From positions 1-64,000 of the forward strand of contig CAUZBP010000011.1 of NCBI GenBank assembly GCA_963578105.1: a DNA stretch of 64,000 nt, read 5' to 3'. Numbering within the stretch: the first letter of the stretch is position 1; each line of letters begins with the position of its first letter. The notes below the pieces were generated by a model. It saw only the letters and a list, made by a program, of their open reading frames with translations. It was not told the DNA's origin and made no database searches. This document shows, in pieces, positions 27,283 through 36,268 of the stretch. The position numbers and the translations under genes are program-made. This DNA comes from GCA-2718815 sp963578105. Lineage in GTDB: Bacteria; Planctomycetota; Planctomycetia; Pirellulales; Pirellulaceae.

Positions 27283-28749
27283 ATGACTGTCCAACGCTTT
27301 TCAATCCTGACCGTGGTCGTCGCGGGTTTATGGGTCGCTTCGCAATCGGCAGTTGGCTGCCCATTTTGCGGGCCGGTAGGTTTAACATTCAGTCAGGAAT
27401 TAGAAGCGGCTCCAGTCGCTGTCATCGTGCGACTGAAAGCATTACCCGAACCATCCGCTGTATCGGACCTTTCAAGCGCTGATTTCGACGCGGAGCGTGC
27501 CGTGCCTGAAGCGACTTTCGAAATCGTCGAAGTACTCAAGGGCCAAAACCACTTGAAAGATACCGAGACAATACAAAGTGTCTATTTTGGTGCTGGTCGA
27601 TTGGGGCAACTGTTTTTACTATTAACCCTTGACGCACCGACGCTGGAATGGTCTCGACCTGTAGAACTGTCTGATCGAGCACGCCAGTACCTGTCTTTGG
27701 TGATGCATTTACCTCCGGACCAGACCCAGCGGCTGATGTTCTATCAGAAATATCTGGAAGACGAGGACGAAGTTCTTACCCGGGACGCCTACGATGAATT
27801 CGCGCGGGCATCCTACGATGATGTCAAATCCGTGAAGGAACACATGCAACGAGATCGTCTCATTCAATGGATCCAAGATTTTGAAATTCCTCCCAGTCGC
27901 CGGCGACTGTACCTGACCATGCTGGGCGTCTGTGGAGTGCCGGAAGATTGTTCACTCCTGGAGAACATGATGCGATCGGACGACCGCAATCAGAAAGCCG
28001 GACTCGATGCGATGATTGCATGCTATATGAGCTTGATGGGTGAACAAAGTCTGCCCCTCGTGGAAACTTTGTTTCTCAAAAATCAGAACGCTGAATATAC
28101 CGACACCTACTCCGCAATCGTGGCATTGCGTTTTCATGCCAATCAGGGCAACGTCATTTCCAAATCTCGTATTGTTCAGGCCCTCCGGCACATGCTCGAC
28201 CGACCTCAGTTGGCTGATCTCGTTGTGCCTGACTTGGCCCGCTGGAAGGATTGGGAATCCATGCCCCGCCTGATACGACTGTTTAAAGAGTCAACCGACG
28301 AGAACAATTGGGTACGCGTTCCGGTCGTTAATTATCTGCGCCAGTGTCCACTTCCCGAAGCAGATGCTGCCCTATTGGAGTTGGAAGCAATCGACCCCGC
28401 TTCGGTGAAACGTGCAAAAACATTTTTTGCTGCAGGTGTGGCAGAACCTCAAGATCCTCCGGCAGAGACAACGACTGAAAAAGTAGATTCCACCGAACCA
28501 AAAACCACCGACAGCAACGCACCCCTGTCGCAAAACCGGGACTCCAACACGGACGACCCGCTCCAGCAACCCGACAACACGCCTGCCCAGAAAAACAGTG
28601 CGGCAAGCAATTCCAAGCTCGAAACCAACGATGTAAAGCCGCTAGAGAGTGGTTTGCAGTCGCCTTTGGTGCAAGGCACGGCGGTGGCGGCGCTGTCACT
28701 GGTCGCCATTGTATGCATCGCGATGGTGGTCACTCGCCGATCATCCTAG
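27283..28749 (+). CDS. Secreted CPFC-motif protein with HEAT-like body and C-terminal membrane anchor
   Basis: A 488-residue protein with an AAAGGA ribosome-binding site. A signal peptide (about residues 1-24) is followed directly by a CPFCGP motif, which puts a CxxC pair at the mature N-terminus. Residues ~70-110 hold FEIVEVLKGQNHLKD, a beta-rich segment common in secreted planctomycete proteins. The middle (~180-370) is alpha-helical with HEAT-like pairs. Residues ~395-460 are a Thr/Pro/Asn/Gln-rich linker. A membrane helix near 463-482 (LVQGTAVAALSLVAIVCIAM) ends the protein. It lies between the ABC permease and two DUF3299-type genes. Function unknown. Confidence 0.82.
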   Translation: MTVQRFSILTVVVAGLWVASQSAVGCPFCGPVGLTFSQELEAAPVAVIVRLKALPEPSAVSDLSSADFDAERAVPEATFEIVEVLKGQNHLKDTETIQSVYFGAGRLGQLFLLLTLDAPTLEWSRPVELSDRARQYLSLVMHLPPDQTQRLMFYQKYLEDEDEVLTRDAYDEFARASYDDVKSVKEHMQRDRLIQWIQDFEIPPSRRRLYLTMLGVCGVPEDCSLLENMMRSDDRNQKAGLDAMIACYMSLMGEQSLPLVETLFLKNQNAEYTDTYSAIVALRFHANQGNVISKSRIVQALRHMLDRPQLADLVVPDLARWKDWESMPRLIRLFKESTDENNWVRVPVVNYLRQCPLPEADAALLELEAIDPASVKRAKTFFAAGVAEPQDPPAETTTEKVDSTEPKTTDSNAPLSQNRDSNTDDPLQQPDNTPAQKNSAASNSKLETNDVKPLESGLQSPLVQGTAVAALSLVAIVCIAMVVTRRSS

Positions 28750-28790
28750 CCTGCCTCTGACTGCCGTCTCGATGGATTGTAGCGCCTACC

Positions 28791-29456
28791 ATGAACATCG
28801 AAGTCGATCCTGAAACCATTGATCAACGGCTCACTCATTATCGAGCGATCTGCTCTTCAGCAATCGTTTCTCTGGTTCTGGGTTTCTTGTCGCTTCTGGC
28901 GATCATCTCACCCAAGCTGCTGATCATCCCTTTGCTGGGAACCATCGTGGGAGCTGCGGCTTGGCACAAGATCCGGAACAGGGCCTTGGAATTAACGGGT
29001 AAGCCCCTGGCGATCACAGGACTGAGCCTGTCATCCGTGCTGCTCATTGGTTGCTTGACGCTACACATCTACATTTTTCTGACAGAAGTACCAGACGGTT
29101 ATCAACGGATTTCCTTTTTCGATCTCCAGCCTGAACCGGGAGCTCTGGACCCGGTTCCCGAATCGGCGGTCGCCCTGAATGGTAAACAGATTTTCATCAA
29201 GGGATATGTTTACCCGGGTGATCAGCGAAGGGCCTTGAAACAGTTCGTTTTCGTGCCCGACATGGGCACTTGCTGTTTTGGTGGACAGCCGAAATTGACT
29301 GACATGATCGAAGTAACACTCAAAGACCCGAATCGTGTCGATTTCAGCTATCGAAAACGCCGCCTGGGGGGAATCCTTCGTGTCGACCCTCAATTAAAAC
29401 CGATCAGTGGTTTACAGGGAGTCTATTACCAGTTGGAAGCTGATTACTTGAATTGA
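28791..29456 (+). CDS. Membrane-anchored DUF3299-type protein
   Basis: A 221-residue protein with two N-terminal membrane helices (about 22-55 and 72-99). These resemble the DUF4190 type, including LIIPLLGTIVGAAAWHKIRN. The C-terminal domain (about 120-220) has the DUF3299 pattern NGKQIFIKGYVYPGD, then LKQFVFVPDMGTCCFGGQP, an OB-like beta fold with an adjacent Cys pair. DUF3299 proteins are periplasmic and of unknown function. It overlaps the next gene by three bases (TTGA), indicating translational coupling. Confidence 0.82.
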   Translation: MNIEVDPETIDQRLTHYRAICSSAIVSLVLGFLSLLAIISPKLLIIPLLGTIVGAAAWHKIRNRALELTGKPLAITGLSLSSVLLIGCLTLHIYIFLTEVPDGYQRISFFDLQPEPGALDPVPESAVALNGKQIFIKGYVYPGDQRRALKQFVFVPDMGTCCFGGQPKLTDMIEVTLKDPNRVDFSYRKRRLGGILRVDPQLKPISGLQGVYYQLEADYLN

Positions 29457-30034
29457 AACGGAATATGGTCGTTCGTCTTTTACTGATTCTCTTGTGCGCA
29501 GGCTTCGTCTTAGCAGGTTGCCGACCTGCGGCCGATTCTTTGTCACACACTACAACTGCGGTCGGTTCTACCCATGCGCCACAAGAATCTCACCAGGAAG
29601 ACAAACCTGTGGATCAACAGCAGCCCGTGAAGGACCCGGTAAGCACGACTCGGCTGGAAGAGATTTCCTTCGAGGACATCAACTTGCAAATACCACCAGA
29701 CACTGCTTTTCGCAAATTCATGCTTACGGATCGGGCTAAAGAACTGGACGGACAGCTGGTGCGATTGAGTGGTTACATTTTCGGAGGTGTGTCACAGTTG
29801 CGGGGTATCAAGGAATTCATACTGCTACGGAACACGGAGTGCAAATTTGGCCCCGGAGGTCAGGCAGATCACCTTGTGCGGGTGTTTCTTGAAGAAGGAG
29901 TCGAAACCACGTACACCGACAAAGTCGTTGAGATCGAAGGCATCTTGAGGATTAAGCCCTACGAGGGAGTTGACGGCTTTACCTGGTCGATCTACGACAT
30001 GGCGGGCAGCGCCGTAAAACATCGCCGACGTTAG
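29453..30034 (+). CDS. Lipoprotein with DUF3299-like domain
   Basis: A 193-residue protein starting at TTG inside the stop codon of the previous gene (an ATG at 29465 is the alternative). The signal peptide ends in the lipobox LAGC, so the mature Cys is lipid-modified. A ~50-residue flexible linker leads to a domain with LDGQLVRLSGYIFGG, then IKEFILLRNTECKFGPGG and VVEIEGILRIKPYEG. This is the same layout as the DUF3299 domain just upstream, though the Cys pair is reduced to one. The two are probably diverged paralogues working in the same complex (inference). Confidence 0.8.
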   Translation: MKRNMVVRLLLILLCAGFVLAGCRPAADSLSHTTTAVGSTHAPQESHQEDKPVDQQQPVKDPVSTTRLEEISFEDINLQIPPDTAFRKFMLTDRAKELDGQLVRLSGYIFGGVSQLRGIKEFILLRNTECKFGPGGQADHLVRVFLEEGVETTYTDKVVEIEGILRIKPYEGVDGFTWSIYDMAGSAVKHRRR

Positions 30035-30173
30035 TCGCCGGATCGACAATTCAACAAGGTACGTCCCCCAACCTGTGCACATCTTGGTCCGTGTGTGTGA
30101 CCGGGTTTGTTTCGCATGTGGATGGGAGGAATTTCTCCAGAAATGGTTCGCGAACTCGATACATGGTCTACGG

Positions 30174-31349
30174 TCACAAGGTGGGACGGCCACACCAGGA
30201 GCTGATTGGCCGTGGGTAGATTTTTGGTTCGCGGCCACCCCTGATTTGCATGATCTCCTGTTCTGCCTGTTCGACCAAAGTCGGGTGATCATGAAACCTG
30301 ACCTCAACCTCGAAGGTTGCAGAACCAAGCGGAGGCAATTTGACCACGCGATTGTGATCCCCCTCAAAGCCACGGGGATTGGGAAAGTTCGTAGCAGGTT
30401 CAATGCCGGTAACGTAACCGTCGGAAAGTCCCGTCGTGTTCTTCCAGACCGCGAAATACGGCAACTGCTTTTTGTTGAACAGGAGACTCGCTCCCAGCAT
30501 TCCATGGGCATTTTTCAGCAGTACTTGAGTGTTACTCTGCTGATCCGCCAGGAGCTCGCAAAAATAGACCTGCTCGGCAAAACCGGGGACCGCCGCATCG
30601 TAACTTTCCCATGTTTGAATTCCTTCTGCAGCCCGTGCGTCACGAGGCACCAGGGTTTGAAGCGGCGTAACGATTTGGGCACCCGCGTCGAGCAGGGGTG
30701 GTCCAAAGTTAAAGTGATACAAGAGCTGCGCTTCAGCAGCGTTTTCTGAGAGATTTTCAACACGGTCGATGATGCGAAATCCGCGTTCGCCAGGGCTGGT
30801 TTTTAAAGTAGAAACCAGGCGAAGTTTTAAAAAGTGGAAACGTGTTTCATCTACAATGCCCGTCACAGAAATCTCACCTGTTCCCCGCTCCACGGAAACT
30901 TCCAGGAAATGGGCTGGCAAATTGGCGATTTTTCCATGGACCGGATAGGTAAGTCTTCCCTGTGAGTCAAAATCCGGCGCCCCGTTACTGGCAAGTCCAC
31001 AACGCACCAGCAACTCATCGAATCCGTCAAGCCATCCCAATCCACCCTCCTCGTAGAGGGGCACAAAAGTCGGATGCACGGGTCCCTTGATCGGAGAATT
31101 CCAACCGAATTCCAACCCTCCCAGGCGGGCCTTCCAGATTCCCATGCCGCGAGTAGGCAGGAGACTGAACCAGCAGGCCCCATTGTCGATTTCGATGAAG
31201 TCCACTCCGTCTTGCAAGCCACCTTGAAGCCTGCTCTTTTTCACCGAACAGTCCCGTGCGGCGGTACCCAACTCACGCCTGCCAAGCTGTAAGGATTTCG
31301 TGTAAACCTGGTGATCGAGGTCCATCAAAGTCCATCGTGTTTCAGCCAT
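30174..31349 (-). CDS. Aldose-epimerase-like protein (DUF4432 type)
   Basis: A 391-residue beta-sandwich galactose-mutarotase-like protein. Recognisable are GRRELGTAARDCSVKKSRLQ at the N-terminus, LPTRGMGIWKARLGG, PVHPTFVPLYEEGGLGWLDG and GIEPATNFPNPRGFE. DUF4432 proteins are annotated as aldose 1-epimerase-like and often occur with sugar isomerases and Gfo/Idh oxidoreductases, as here. It is transcribed opposite to the neighbouring sugar genes. Substrate unknown. Confidence 0.87.
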   Translation of the reverse strand: MAETRWTLMDLDHQVYTKSLQLGRRELGTAARDCSVKKSRLQGGLQDGVDFIEIDNGACWFSLLPTRGMGIWKARLGGLEFGWNSPIKGPVHPTFVPLYEEGGLGWLDGFDELLVRCGLASNGAPDFDSQGRLTYPVHGKIANLPAHFLEVSVERGTGEISVTGIVDETRFHFLKLRLVSTLKTSPGERGFRIIDRVENLSENAAEAQLLYHFNFGPPLLDAGAQIVTPLQTLVPRDARAAEGIQTWESYDAAVPGFAEQVYFCELLADQQSNTQVLLKNAHGMLGASLLFNKKQLPYFAVWKNTTGLSDGYVTGIEPATNFPNPRGFEGDHNRVVKLPPLGSATFEVEVRFHDHPTLVEQAEQEIMQIRGGREPKIYPRPISSWCGRPTL

Positions 31350-31796
31350 GTAGTGAATCCTTTAGAGAACTAGGTTGGGGTCTTTGCTGCTAACAATGCC
31401 AAACCCCCGGAAGCTTCGCCTGGTCCATTTTTGACTGGTGTACGTCTGGAAATGTTGCGACAACTCATGGCCTGGTCCGGTCCACGGATGATAGCCACGC
31501 AGTTGGCCTTGCCCTCGTATTACATGTGCCGTTTCAAGCCTGGGCAGGATCATGATTTCGCGGCGGTCGCAATACTCGGAAACCGTTCAATTCCCATGCT
31601 TTCGTGTCTCCTGGGCCCATGTTAGCTATTCAAAACGAGATTTCTAGTATCCCCAACCATGGGCCAAGCCACTTGCATTGATTTCTGTGTCAGATTACAA
31701 ACACCCACGAGTGAACTTCTTGATCTGAAAATTCGTGCTCCGGACAACAAGACACGCCAGGATTGAAACTTCTGATTTTTCGGAAGAAAGCGACTT
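31350..31796. other. Divergent intergenic region, no gene seen
   Basis: About 450 bases separating the leftward DUF4432 gene from the rightward sugar genes. It should contain both promoters. Possible short frames on either strand (64 codons or fewer) show no family resemblance. A GGAAG ribosome-binding site precedes the ATG at 31797. Confidence 0.4.
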
Positions 31797-32843
31797 ATGA
31801 ATCAGTTCCCTAAACTACACAACGCAACCTGGCCCGGAGTGGTCGGCAAGGGTCCCGATTCGGAACCGCCCATTGATTTGCAGACCATGCTGGATTTGAC
31901 CGCGGAGGCAAGCGTCAATGGCACGCGGTTTGACGGAATTGATCTGGCGCTGTTCGAACCACATTTCGACCTGGATGCACCTCGCGACGAGTGGAAACGC
32001 CTGGCAGACCAGGTGCAATCTCGAGAACTGGTGATTGGAAGCCTCGTTGCCCCGGTCTGGCCGCCGACCGGTGGCGGTTCCGCGATGGGTAACGAGCAGG
32101 AGCGATCCCGTTTCCTGTCACAGGTCCGAAAGACGTGTCACGTTGCACAAATTTTAAGTGAACTCGGGATCAGACCCTATGGGGTGGTGCGGATTGACTC
32201 CGCCGTGGACCCGGAAACTTGGTCTGCAGATCCCCAACAGAATACCCGGCGGATTGCCGACACCTTTGGTCAGGCATGTGATATGGCTGAAGATCACGGG
32301 CAACAGTTGGCAGCCGAAGGTGAAATTTGTTGGGGCGGGATGCACAGTTGGCGGAACATGCTCGAATTGCTGCAACTTGTCGAACGACCTCAAACGCTCG
32401 GGTTCCAAGCTGACATGGCACACACGTTGCTTTACATGCTTGGTTTAAACGCCGTCGAGGATCGAATTCTCCCAGAAGACTTTTCATGGGAAGACAACGA
32501 CGCATTGCAAGCGGGATTCCGCTACATGACAGATAAATTACGGCCTTGGACAATTGATTTTCATGTTGCCCAAAACGATGGAACAGTCAAAGGTGCGGGT
32601 TCGCACGACAAAACGGGTCGTCACTGTCTTCCCAGCGATCCCCAGGCGAAACTCGATATTGCTCGCGATTCGGGACATTGGTTGCGTGATGGGCAGGGAA
32701 CCTTGACAAAACGGATCCGGCACATTTGTTGGGACGGTTGCATGTTCGTTAACGAAACATTGTTAAATCCCGACACCTGGAACGACATTCTGGCGGCGAT
32801 GATTTCTGTGCGTGAGGCCCACGGTTGGAGTGAAAATGGCTGA
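31797..32843 (+). CDS. Sugar phosphate isomerase/epimerase-like TIM barrel
   Basis: A 348-residue protein of the xylose-isomerase-like/AP-endonuclease-2 TIM-barrel superfamily. Candidate metal ligands lie in AAEGEICWGGMHSW (Glu), LGFQADMAHTLLY (Asp, His) and TIDFHVAQNDG (His). The C-terminus IRHICWDGCMFVNE is typical of planctomycete members. It overlaps the downstream oxidoreductase by 8 bases, so the two are translationally coupled and probably act on the same sugar. Specific substrate unknown. Confidence 0.85.
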   Translation: MNQFPKLHNATWPGVVGKGPDSEPPIDLQTMLDLTAEASVNGTRFDGIDLALFEPHFDLDAPRDEWKRLADQVQSRELVIGSLVAPVWPPTGGGSAMGNEQERSRFLSQVRKTCHVAQILSELGIRPYGVVRIDSAVDPETWSADPQQNTRRIADTFGQACDMAEDHGQQLAAEGEICWGGMHSWRNMLELLQLVERPQTLGFQADMAHTLLYMLGLNAVEDRILPEDFSWEDNDALQAGFRYMTDKLRPWTIDFHVAQNDGTVKGAGSHDKTGRHCLPSDPQAKLDIARDSGHWLRDGQGTLTKRIRHICWDGCMFVNETLLNPDTWNDILAAMISVREAHGWSENG

Positions 32844-33996
32844 TAAAAAACCGTTAAATATCGGGCTAATCGGCTACGGATTTATGGGCCGGGCCCATTC
32901 CAATGCTTATCGCAAAGTCAACAGTTTCTTCGATCTGCAGTACCAGCCGGTCCTCAAGGCGTGCTGCGCTCGAAATGAAGAAACAATCCAGCAGTTCGCG
33001 CAGACTTGGGGATACGAATCCTACGAAACGGACTGGCAAGCACTGATCGCACGTGATGACATCGACGCGATCGATATCTGTGTACCCAATCATCTCCATT
33101 GCGACATAGCAGTTGCAGCTGCCCAGGCAGGCAAGATGATTCTTTGTGAAAAACCCTTGGCAAGGACCCTGGCGGAAGCGGAAAAGATGTGTGCTGCTGT
33201 CGAGGCCGCCGGGGTACCAACGATGGTGTGGTACAACTATCGGCGCGTACCGGCAATTGCTCTTGCCAAACAATTGGTTGCAGAGGGCAGGGTCGGCAAG
33301 CCTTTTCATTATCGAGCCCTGTATTTGCAGGACTGGACGATTGCCCCCGACGTACCCCAAGGAGGCAACACGCTTTGGCGTTTGGATCTTGAGGTAGCCG
33401 GTTCAGGAGTTACCGGTGATTTACTGGCACACTCGATTGATACGGCGGAATGGCTGAACGGCCCGATCCAATCGGTCACCGCCAGCACCGAGACCTTTGT
33501 GAAGGAACGAATCCACCAAGAGACGGGGAAGATGCAACCCGTAGGAATTGATGATGCTTGCATGTTTCTGGCAGTCTTCGAGAATGGATCCAGGGGTACC
33601 TTTGAAAGTTCTCGCTACGCCCGAGGCCGCAAAAATTACAACACCCTAGAACTAAACGGAGAAATTGGAAGCGTCTACTTTGACCTGGAAGATCACCAAT
33701 GGCTACAATATTTCAAATATGCGGATCCAAGTACGGGTGAAAAAACAGAGAATCACTTGACAGGCTGGCAAAAGATCCATGTAACCAATTTCGAGCATCC
33801 CTACATGAATCGCTGGTGGGTCCCCGGATGCACCATCGGTTACGAGCACACCTTCATCAACGCATGTGCTGATTTTCTCCAGGGTCTCGAAGATGGAATC
33901 CCGGCGGAACCGGATTTTCGACACGGAATGCGAACTCAAAAAGTCTGTGACGCCGTTTTGGAGAGCGCTCGCACGGGCCGCTGGACCGAAATCTAG
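32836..33996 (+). CDS. Gfo/Idh/MocA family NAD(P)-dependent oxidoreductase
   Basis: A 386-residue dehydrogenase. The Rossmann start is NIGLIGYGFMGRAHSNAY and the catalytic Lys lies in CEKPLARTLAEAEKM. A later conserved segment is GVTGDLLAHSIDTAEWLNG with the catalytic Asp/His region. The ATG at 32836 has a GGAG site and overlaps the previous gene; a GTG at 32812 is an alternative upstream start. Likely it oxidises or reduces a sugar or inositol at a ring carbon, working with the adjacent isomerases. Confidence 0.92.
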   Translation: MADKKPLNIGLIGYGFMGRAHSNAYRKVNSFFDLQYQPVLKACCARNEETIQQFAQTWGYESYETDWQALIARDDIDAIDICVPNHLHCDIAVAAAQAGKMILCEKPLARTLAEAEKMCAAVEAAGVPTMVWYNYRRVPAIALAKQLVAEGRVGKPFHYRALYLQDWTIAPDVPQGGNTLWRLDLEVAGSGVTGDLLAHSIDTAEWLNGPIQSVTASTETFVKERIHQETGKMQPVGIDDACMFLAVFENGSRGTFESSRYARGRKNYNTLELNGEIGSVYFDLEDHQWLQYFKYADPSTGEKTENHLTGWQKIHVTNFEHPYMNRWWVPGCTIGYEHTFINACADFLQGLEDGIPAEPDFRHGMRTQKVCDAVLESARTGRWTEI

Positions 33997-34161
33997 CGAG
34001 AACCGGTTATCTTGTTGATGGTGATCGCAGCTGGATCGGCGTCGAACAATATAATCAACCGAGAAGTCTCCTGTGGACAAGCTCGCGGAGACCCCGTGAG
34101 CAGTTGACTAGGACGACGGGCGCCTTTCTTTCCCATGTGAATTGTCTCAAGGGAAGACATC

Positions 34162-35013
34162 ATGAAGTTTGGAATGAATCTCTTGTTGTGGACCGGGGAA
34201 CTGCACGAAGGATTGTATCCAGTTCTGGAACAATTGAAGGCTGCAGGATTCGATGGAGTAGAAATCCCCGTGTTTCATCGGGACGTCGACGCATGTTCCC
34301 AATGGGCGGCGCGGTTGGATGACCTGGGTTTGGAGAGAACGGCGGTCACCGTCCGCAACGCAGAGGACAATCCCATGAGTTCGGACGCATCAGTCCGCGC
34401 GAGAGGAGTTGCGGCAAATCAACAGACCCTGGACTGCTGTCGCGCTCTGGGGGCAAGTCAACTGGTAGGTCCATTCCATTCCGCCATCGGAGCATTCAGT
34501 GGAGCCGGCCCCACCGAGGAAGAATGGAAGTGGGCTGTCGATAGTATGCAACAGTTGGCGGAGTATGCCGGACAGGTGGAAATCAATCTGGCCGTCGAGC
34601 CGCTCAATCGTTTTGAAGCTTATCTGATCAACACAGCAGCCGATGCCGCACGTTTTGTGCGACAGGTAAACCATCCGCGTTGTCAAGCGCTTTACGATAC
34701 CTTTCACGCCAATATCGAAGAAAAGAACGTGCGGCATGCCATCGAATCATGTGCTGACGTACTCGGCGAAGTGCACATCTGCGAAAATGATCGCAGCACT
34801 CCCGGCTTAGGGAATGTACCTTGGAAAACAACGTTCGATGCGCTACAGTCAGTGGGGTATGACGGATGGATGGTGATCGAGGCATTTGGTATGGCCTTAC
34901 CGGAATTGGCAGCAGCCACCAAAATCTGGCGCAAGATGTACGACACGGAACTGAAGCTGGCGAAAGACGGCTTGGAATTCATGAAACAGCAGGTGGCGGC
35001 GCGTTGGACGTAA
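34162..35013 (+). CDS. Ketose 3-epimerase-like TIM barrel (D-psicose/tagatose 3-epimerase type)
   Basis: A 283-residue protein starting MKFGMNLLLWTGELHEG with a strong AAGGGAAG ribosome-binding site. The four metal-binding positions of the psicose/tagatose 3-epimerase family are visible: Glu in AVEPLNRFE, Asp in ALYDTFHANIEE, His in GEVHICENDR and Glu in WMVIEAFG. Its position after the Gfo/Idh gene suggests a shared catabolic route, probably on keto sugars or inositol derivatives (inference). Confidence 0.88.
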   Translation: MKFGMNLLLWTGELHEGLYPVLEQLKAAGFDGVEIPVFHRDVDACSQWAARLDDLGLERTAVTVRNAEDNPMSSDASVRARGVAANQQTLDCCRALGASQLVGPFHSAIGAFSGAGPTEEEWKWAVDSMQQLAEYAGQVEINLAVEPLNRFEAYLINTAADAARFVRQVNHPRCQALYDTFHANIEEKNVRHAIESCADVLGEVHICENDRSTPGLGNVPWKTTFDALQSVGYDGWMVIEAFGMALPELAAATKIWRKMYDTELKLAKDGLEFMKQQVAARWT

Positions 35014-35206
35014 CATCCAATGCCAGTCGGAAATAGCCCAGCTCGGGATGGGTGCTGTTATGCATGTTCTTCCGAGCCACCAGGTTTTACCCTAAAACTC
35101 TGGACGGCCTACAGTTACATTTTCAGGTCGATCGGCCAGCGGAAAATGTGAAGCAAAACCCAGTTCGCACTTGCTCCCATGAGAGCCGGACACCTATAGT
35201 TCGGTA

Positions 35207-35893
35207 ATGGATTCCTCTTCCGATCCAACCAAATCGCCAGATCGCGACCGCCTGACAAAAAAAGCCCCGTCAGTTCAGAAATCCGATTTTTCCCTCAACA
35301 AGCTGAACGCGACGTTCTCTCAGCTGGCAGAGGGTAGTCGCTCGCACGAATTGCCGCCGTCCTTTGGCGAGACCCCACGGGCAATTCTGGAAGCCATGTT
35401 GTTCATGGGAAATCAAGACAATTTACCTTTAACAAGTGATCAAGCAGCCGGGTGCATCGATGGCGTCGACTCTTCTGAAGTCGCCACATTAGTCCAAGAG
35501 CTCAATCAACAATACGAGCAGGACGGCAGTGCTTATCATGTCGTGGCCGTGAATGCCGGTTACCGGATGCAGCTACGAAAACAATTTGGCCGTTTGCGAG
35601 ACCGTTTCTATGGCCGCATTAAAAGGACCCGACTATCACAAGCCGCGATTGATGTTTTGGCAATCGTGGCTTACAACCAACCTACTACACAAGCTGAAAT
35701 TGACCGCATGAGAGGCAAGTCCAGCGGAGCCCTGCTCTCTCAATTGGTGCGGCGACAACTGCTTGCAGTCGAGACATCCGGTGCTCAGAAGCGCCCTCGA
35801 CGCTACTGTACAACGCAACGCTTTCTCGGGTTTTTTGGTTTGGAAAACCTCGAAGAACTTCCTCGCAGTGAAGATTTTGAAAAACGCCTTTGA
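35207..35893 (+). CDS. scpB: Chromosome segregation/condensation protein ScpB
   Basis: A 228-residue kleisin-associated subunit of the SMC-ScpA-ScpB condensin. After a ~55-residue polar N-terminal tail come two winged-helix domains. The first begins RAILEAMLFMGNQDNLPLTS, and the second contains LSQAAIDVLAIVAYNQPTTQ and IDRMRGKSSGALLSQLVRR, the most conserved ScpB segment. scpA and smc are not adjacent, which is unusual but seen in planctomycetes. The downstream spacer is 375 bases. Confidence 0.9.
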   Translation: MDSSSDPTKSPDRDRLTKKAPSVQKSDFSLNKLNATFSQLAEGSRSHELPPSFGETPRAILEAMLFMGNQDNLPLTSDQAAGCIDGVDSSEVATLVQELNQQYEQDGSAYHVVAVNAGYRMQLRKQFGRLRDRFYGRIKRTRLSQAAIDVLAIVAYNQPTTQAEIDRMRGKSSGALLSQLVRRQLLAVETSGAQKRPRRYCTTQRFLGFFGLENLEELPRSEDFEKRL

Positions 35894-36021
35894 TCCATCG
35901 CAGGCGGGGCCGCTCACGTCTAAAAAGAGAAGAACTCCGGGATGAACGTGGCATCCCGGCAAATCCTGATATCTGGGGCACGTCTCAAATCCTAAGTGAC
36001 TAAGCACTTACGTAAAATCGT

Positions 36022-36114
36022 CCGGAAACCGGCTGACGTCGATAGCGGGGATTGGTAGAATCCTACCTTATCCACCAGCGGTAGCTGGAAGTCAGCAGGA
36101 TTTTTGAAAAAATC
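36022..36114 (+). other. Cluster of small hairpins upstream of rpe
   Basis: Within the 375-base scpB-rpe spacer (35894-36268), GCTGAC (36032-36037) pairs with GTCAGC (36091-36096) and encloses two perfect hairpins: GGTAG-AATC-CTACC (36054-36067) and CCAGC-GGTA-GCTGG (36075-36088). A CCGG-AAA-CCGG hairpin precedes it. A GATTTT-TGAA-AAAATC hairpin (36099-36114) follows, and might end transcription weakly. It matches no riboswitch class I know. The rest of the spacer shows nothing else. Confidence 0.3.
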
Positions 36115-36268
36115 GTTTTAAACATTGAGAGGCTGACTTACCATAGAAGTATCGCGCCTTTCGAGATCCCGGCCGCTAAAAGCCGCGGAGCACCGCTTGA
36201 GATAATCTCTTCTCTCTCACATTTCTTGCGTTCTTTTACTCTCTAGTAATTGTTGGTTCGCTAGTTGT

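Noticed and set aside
36022..36114. Hammerhead ribozyme or c-di-GMP riboswitch upstream of rpe
   Set aside because: The CTGATGA/GAAA core and the conserved GEMM sequences are absent; only generic hairpins are seen.
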